From positions 1 to 6,310 of the forward strand of contig JACFNW010000139.1 of the NCBI GenBank assembly GCA_019454665.1: a DNA stretch of 6,310 nt, read 5' to 3'. This document shows positions 5,174 to 6,310 of this stretch, piece by piece; the first letter of the stretch is position 1; every line of letters begins with the position of its first letter. A program made the translations under genes and the position numbers. The DNA is from Fimbriimonadaceae bacterium (GTDB lineage Bacteria > Armatimonadota > Fimbriimonadia > Fimbriimonadales > Fimbriimonadaceae). The notes under the pieces were generated by a model. The model saw nothing but the letters and a program-made list of their open reading frames with translations. It did no database searches and had not been told where the DNA came from.

Positions 5174-5698
5174 GTGGACGGCCTTGCTTGCTCCATCACC
5201 CTGAACACGCGCTTCGACGCCGAGCAACGGCGTCGCTACCAAGACCCGCGCACCATCCAACGCCTGCTCCGCGAGGCGAAGACCATCGCCATCGTCGGCC
5301 TCTCGACCGAGAAGACCAAAGCGAGCAACATGGTGGCCTCCTACCTGCAAGACGAGGGCTACCGAATCGTGCCCGTCCACCCAAAGGCCAGCGCGATTCT
5401 GGGCGAGAAGTGCTACCCGACCGTCGCCGACATCCCTTTTCCCGTGGACGTGGTGGACATCTTCCGTCCCGCTCACGAGGTCCCCGAGATCGTGGAGCAA
5501 GCCATCGCGAACGGGGCGCGAGCGGTGTGGATGCAGTTGCGGATCGTCCATCTGGAGGCCGCCGACCGCGCCATCGAGGCCGGGTTGTTCGCCATCGTGG
5601 ATCGCTGCATCAAGATGGAGCACGGTCGGTACGGCGGACAGCTTCACTGGGCGGGCATGAACACGGAAGTCGTCACCTCGCGCAAGCGCTCGACTTGA
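5174..5698 (+). CDS. CoA-binding protein (YccU-like Rossmann fold)
   Basis: This small soluble protein has the CoA_binding fold also found at the N-terminus of acyl-CoA synthetases (succinyl-CoA synthetase alpha-like). Its cellular role is not established. The nucleotide-binding strand-loop is TIAIVGLSTEKTKAS (37-51), followed by GYRIVPVHPKASAILGEKCYPTVADIP (62-88), VDVVDIFRPAHEVPEIV (91-107), ARAVWMQLRI (115-124) and the family signature VDRCIKMEH (142-150). The C-terminal extension GRYGGQLHWAGMNTEVVTSRK is of a kind I recall in several phyla beyond E. coli YccU. The start is uncertain. GTG 5174 gives 174 residues and avoids overlap with the preceding gene, but no good ribosome site is visible. 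ATG 5102 is in frame, but its first part overlaps the 95-residue gene and reads like shadow sequence. CTG 5201 is another option. Confidence 0.9.
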   Translation: MDGLACSITLNTRFDAEQRRRYQDPRTIQRLLREAKTIAIVGLSTEKTKASNMVASYLQDEGYRIVPVHPKASAILGEKCYPTVADIPFPVDVVDIFRPAHEVPEIVEQAIANGARAVWMQLRIVHLEAADRAIEAGLFAIVDRCIKMEHGRYGGQLHWAGMNTEVVTSRKRST

Positions 5699-5773
5699 CC
5701 CGCACCACCACCCGCCAACCTACCCGGCGACCCAAGCGCGAGCCGTCCACTCGCGTAGACTCGGGCGAGTTCG

Positions 5774-6310
5774 ATGAACAACGGTGTTCCTCCCTTTGAA
5801 GGCGTTTCGGCATGGTTTGCGGGGCCCAAGGCAGAAAACGGAGACTCCTTCGCCCACCTCGTCTCGCGCATCGTCCACGACCACTACGCGTGGCGACGCA
5901 ACTACTTTCCGGAAGACGGCTTGGTTGTGGACTCGCACCTTCGACGCGCCAACGAGCCCTTCGCCGACCGGTTCGACGATCGCCTGTGGGAGCTGCTCGC
6001 CCGCCTGAAGGCCGACCCTCCCTTCCAGAGCCCCCGCTACGCCGCGCACATGGTTTCGGAGCAGACGCTGCCCAGCATCGCCGGCTACTTCGCGGCGATG
6101 CTCTACAACCCCAACAACGTAACCGCCGAATCCGCCCCGGTCACCGTGCGTTTGGAACTCGAGGCCGCCGCGATGATCGCCCAAATGATGGGCTACGACG
6201 AAACCGCTTGGGCGCACCTGACCTCTGGAGGCACGGTCGCCAACCTCGAAGCCCTGTGGGTGGCGCGCTCGGTCAAATACCTGCCGTTCGCGCTGCGCCA
6301 GGCGCGGAGC
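5774..6310 (+). CDS. Group II pyridoxal-phosphate-dependent decarboxylase, N-terminal part (3' end outside window)
   Basis: These 179 codons run off the window end without a stop. The family (glutamate, aromatic amino-acid, diaminobutyrate and related decarboxylases; AAT-fold type I) removes the alpha-carboxyl of an amino acid using PLP in the cytoplasm. Evidence is the N-terminal segment FQSPRYAAHMVSEQTLPSIAGYFAAMLYNPNNVTAESAPVT (about 84-124), where YNPNNVTAESAP marks the substrate-channel region. It is followed by LELEAAAMIAQMMGY (127-141) and HLTSGGTVANLEALWVAR (148-165), whose SGGTVAN forms part of the PLP-phosphate site. The PLP-binding lysine and C-terminal domain lie beyond the window, so the substrate cannot be named. 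ATG 5774 is preceded by only a weak purine-rich stretch (GGGCGAG). It starts 75 bases after the CoA-binding gene on the same strand. That gap holds a small ACTCGC/GCGAGT inverted repeat (5749-5754 and 5765-5770) and no clear promoter. Confidence 0.92.
   Translation, partial: MNNGVPPFEGVSAWFAGPKAENGDSFAHLVSRIVHDHYAWRRNYFPEDGLVVDSHLRRANEPFADRFDDRLWELLARLKADPPFQSPRYAAHMVSEQTLPSIAGYFAAMLYNPNNVTAESAPVTVRLELEAAAMIAQMMGYDETAWAHLTSGGTVANLEALWVARSVKYLPFALRQARS

Noticed and set aside
4747..5208. N-terminal extension of the M42 peptidase to 5208
   Set aside because: It runs antisense through the 95-residue gene and into the CoA-binding gene. ATG 4746 has a ribosome site, a -10 box and the normal family length.

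Overview
This is a high-GC bacterial window with tightly packed genes on both strands. The GC-rich third codon positions and the mix of a YwrD-like gamma-glutamyltranspeptidase, an M42 peptidase and small secreted proteins ending in dockerin-like EF-hand pairs resemble Armatimonadota (Fimbriimonadia-type) genomes. That placement rests on recalled protein style only and is low to moderate confidence. No rRNA, tRNA, CRISPR array or recognisable transposase gene was seen.

Layout from left to right. (1) 1-726 (+) is the 3' part of a gamma-glutamyltranspeptidase-family gene, which converges on (2) glmS at 733-2562 (-), a complete 609-residue glucosamine-6-phosphate synthase. (3) 2563-2744 is a divergent intergenic region with several symmetric motifs. 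(4) 2745-3683 (+) is a pair of small exported EF-hand/dockerin-like genes. The first is broken by one apparent missing base in a G4 run, and the second is intact. (5) 3700-4746 (-) is a complete M42-family metallopeptidase, convergent with the EF-hand pair. (6) 4747-4866 is a second divergent region, with a consensus -10 box for the peptidase. (7) 4867-6310 (+) holds a 95-residue protein of unknown function, a YccU-type CoA-binding protein, and the first 179 codons of a group II PLP-dependent decarboxylase that runs off the end.

Most genes are housekeeping or catabolic: amino-sugar synthesis, gamma-glutamyl compound processing, peptide trimming, CoA binding and amino-acid decarboxylation. They do not form one obvious pathway. 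The accessory part is the EF-hand cassette. Its third codon positions look less GC-biased than its neighbours', it holds two paralogous calcium-loop modules in tandem, and a short near-identical direct repeat flanks it. I see no convincing multi-gene novel system. The points most worth checking are the broken EF-hand gene and its paralog, the symmetric motifs in the glmS/EF-hand divergent region, and the atypical substrate-site residues of the gamma-glutamyltranspeptidase.
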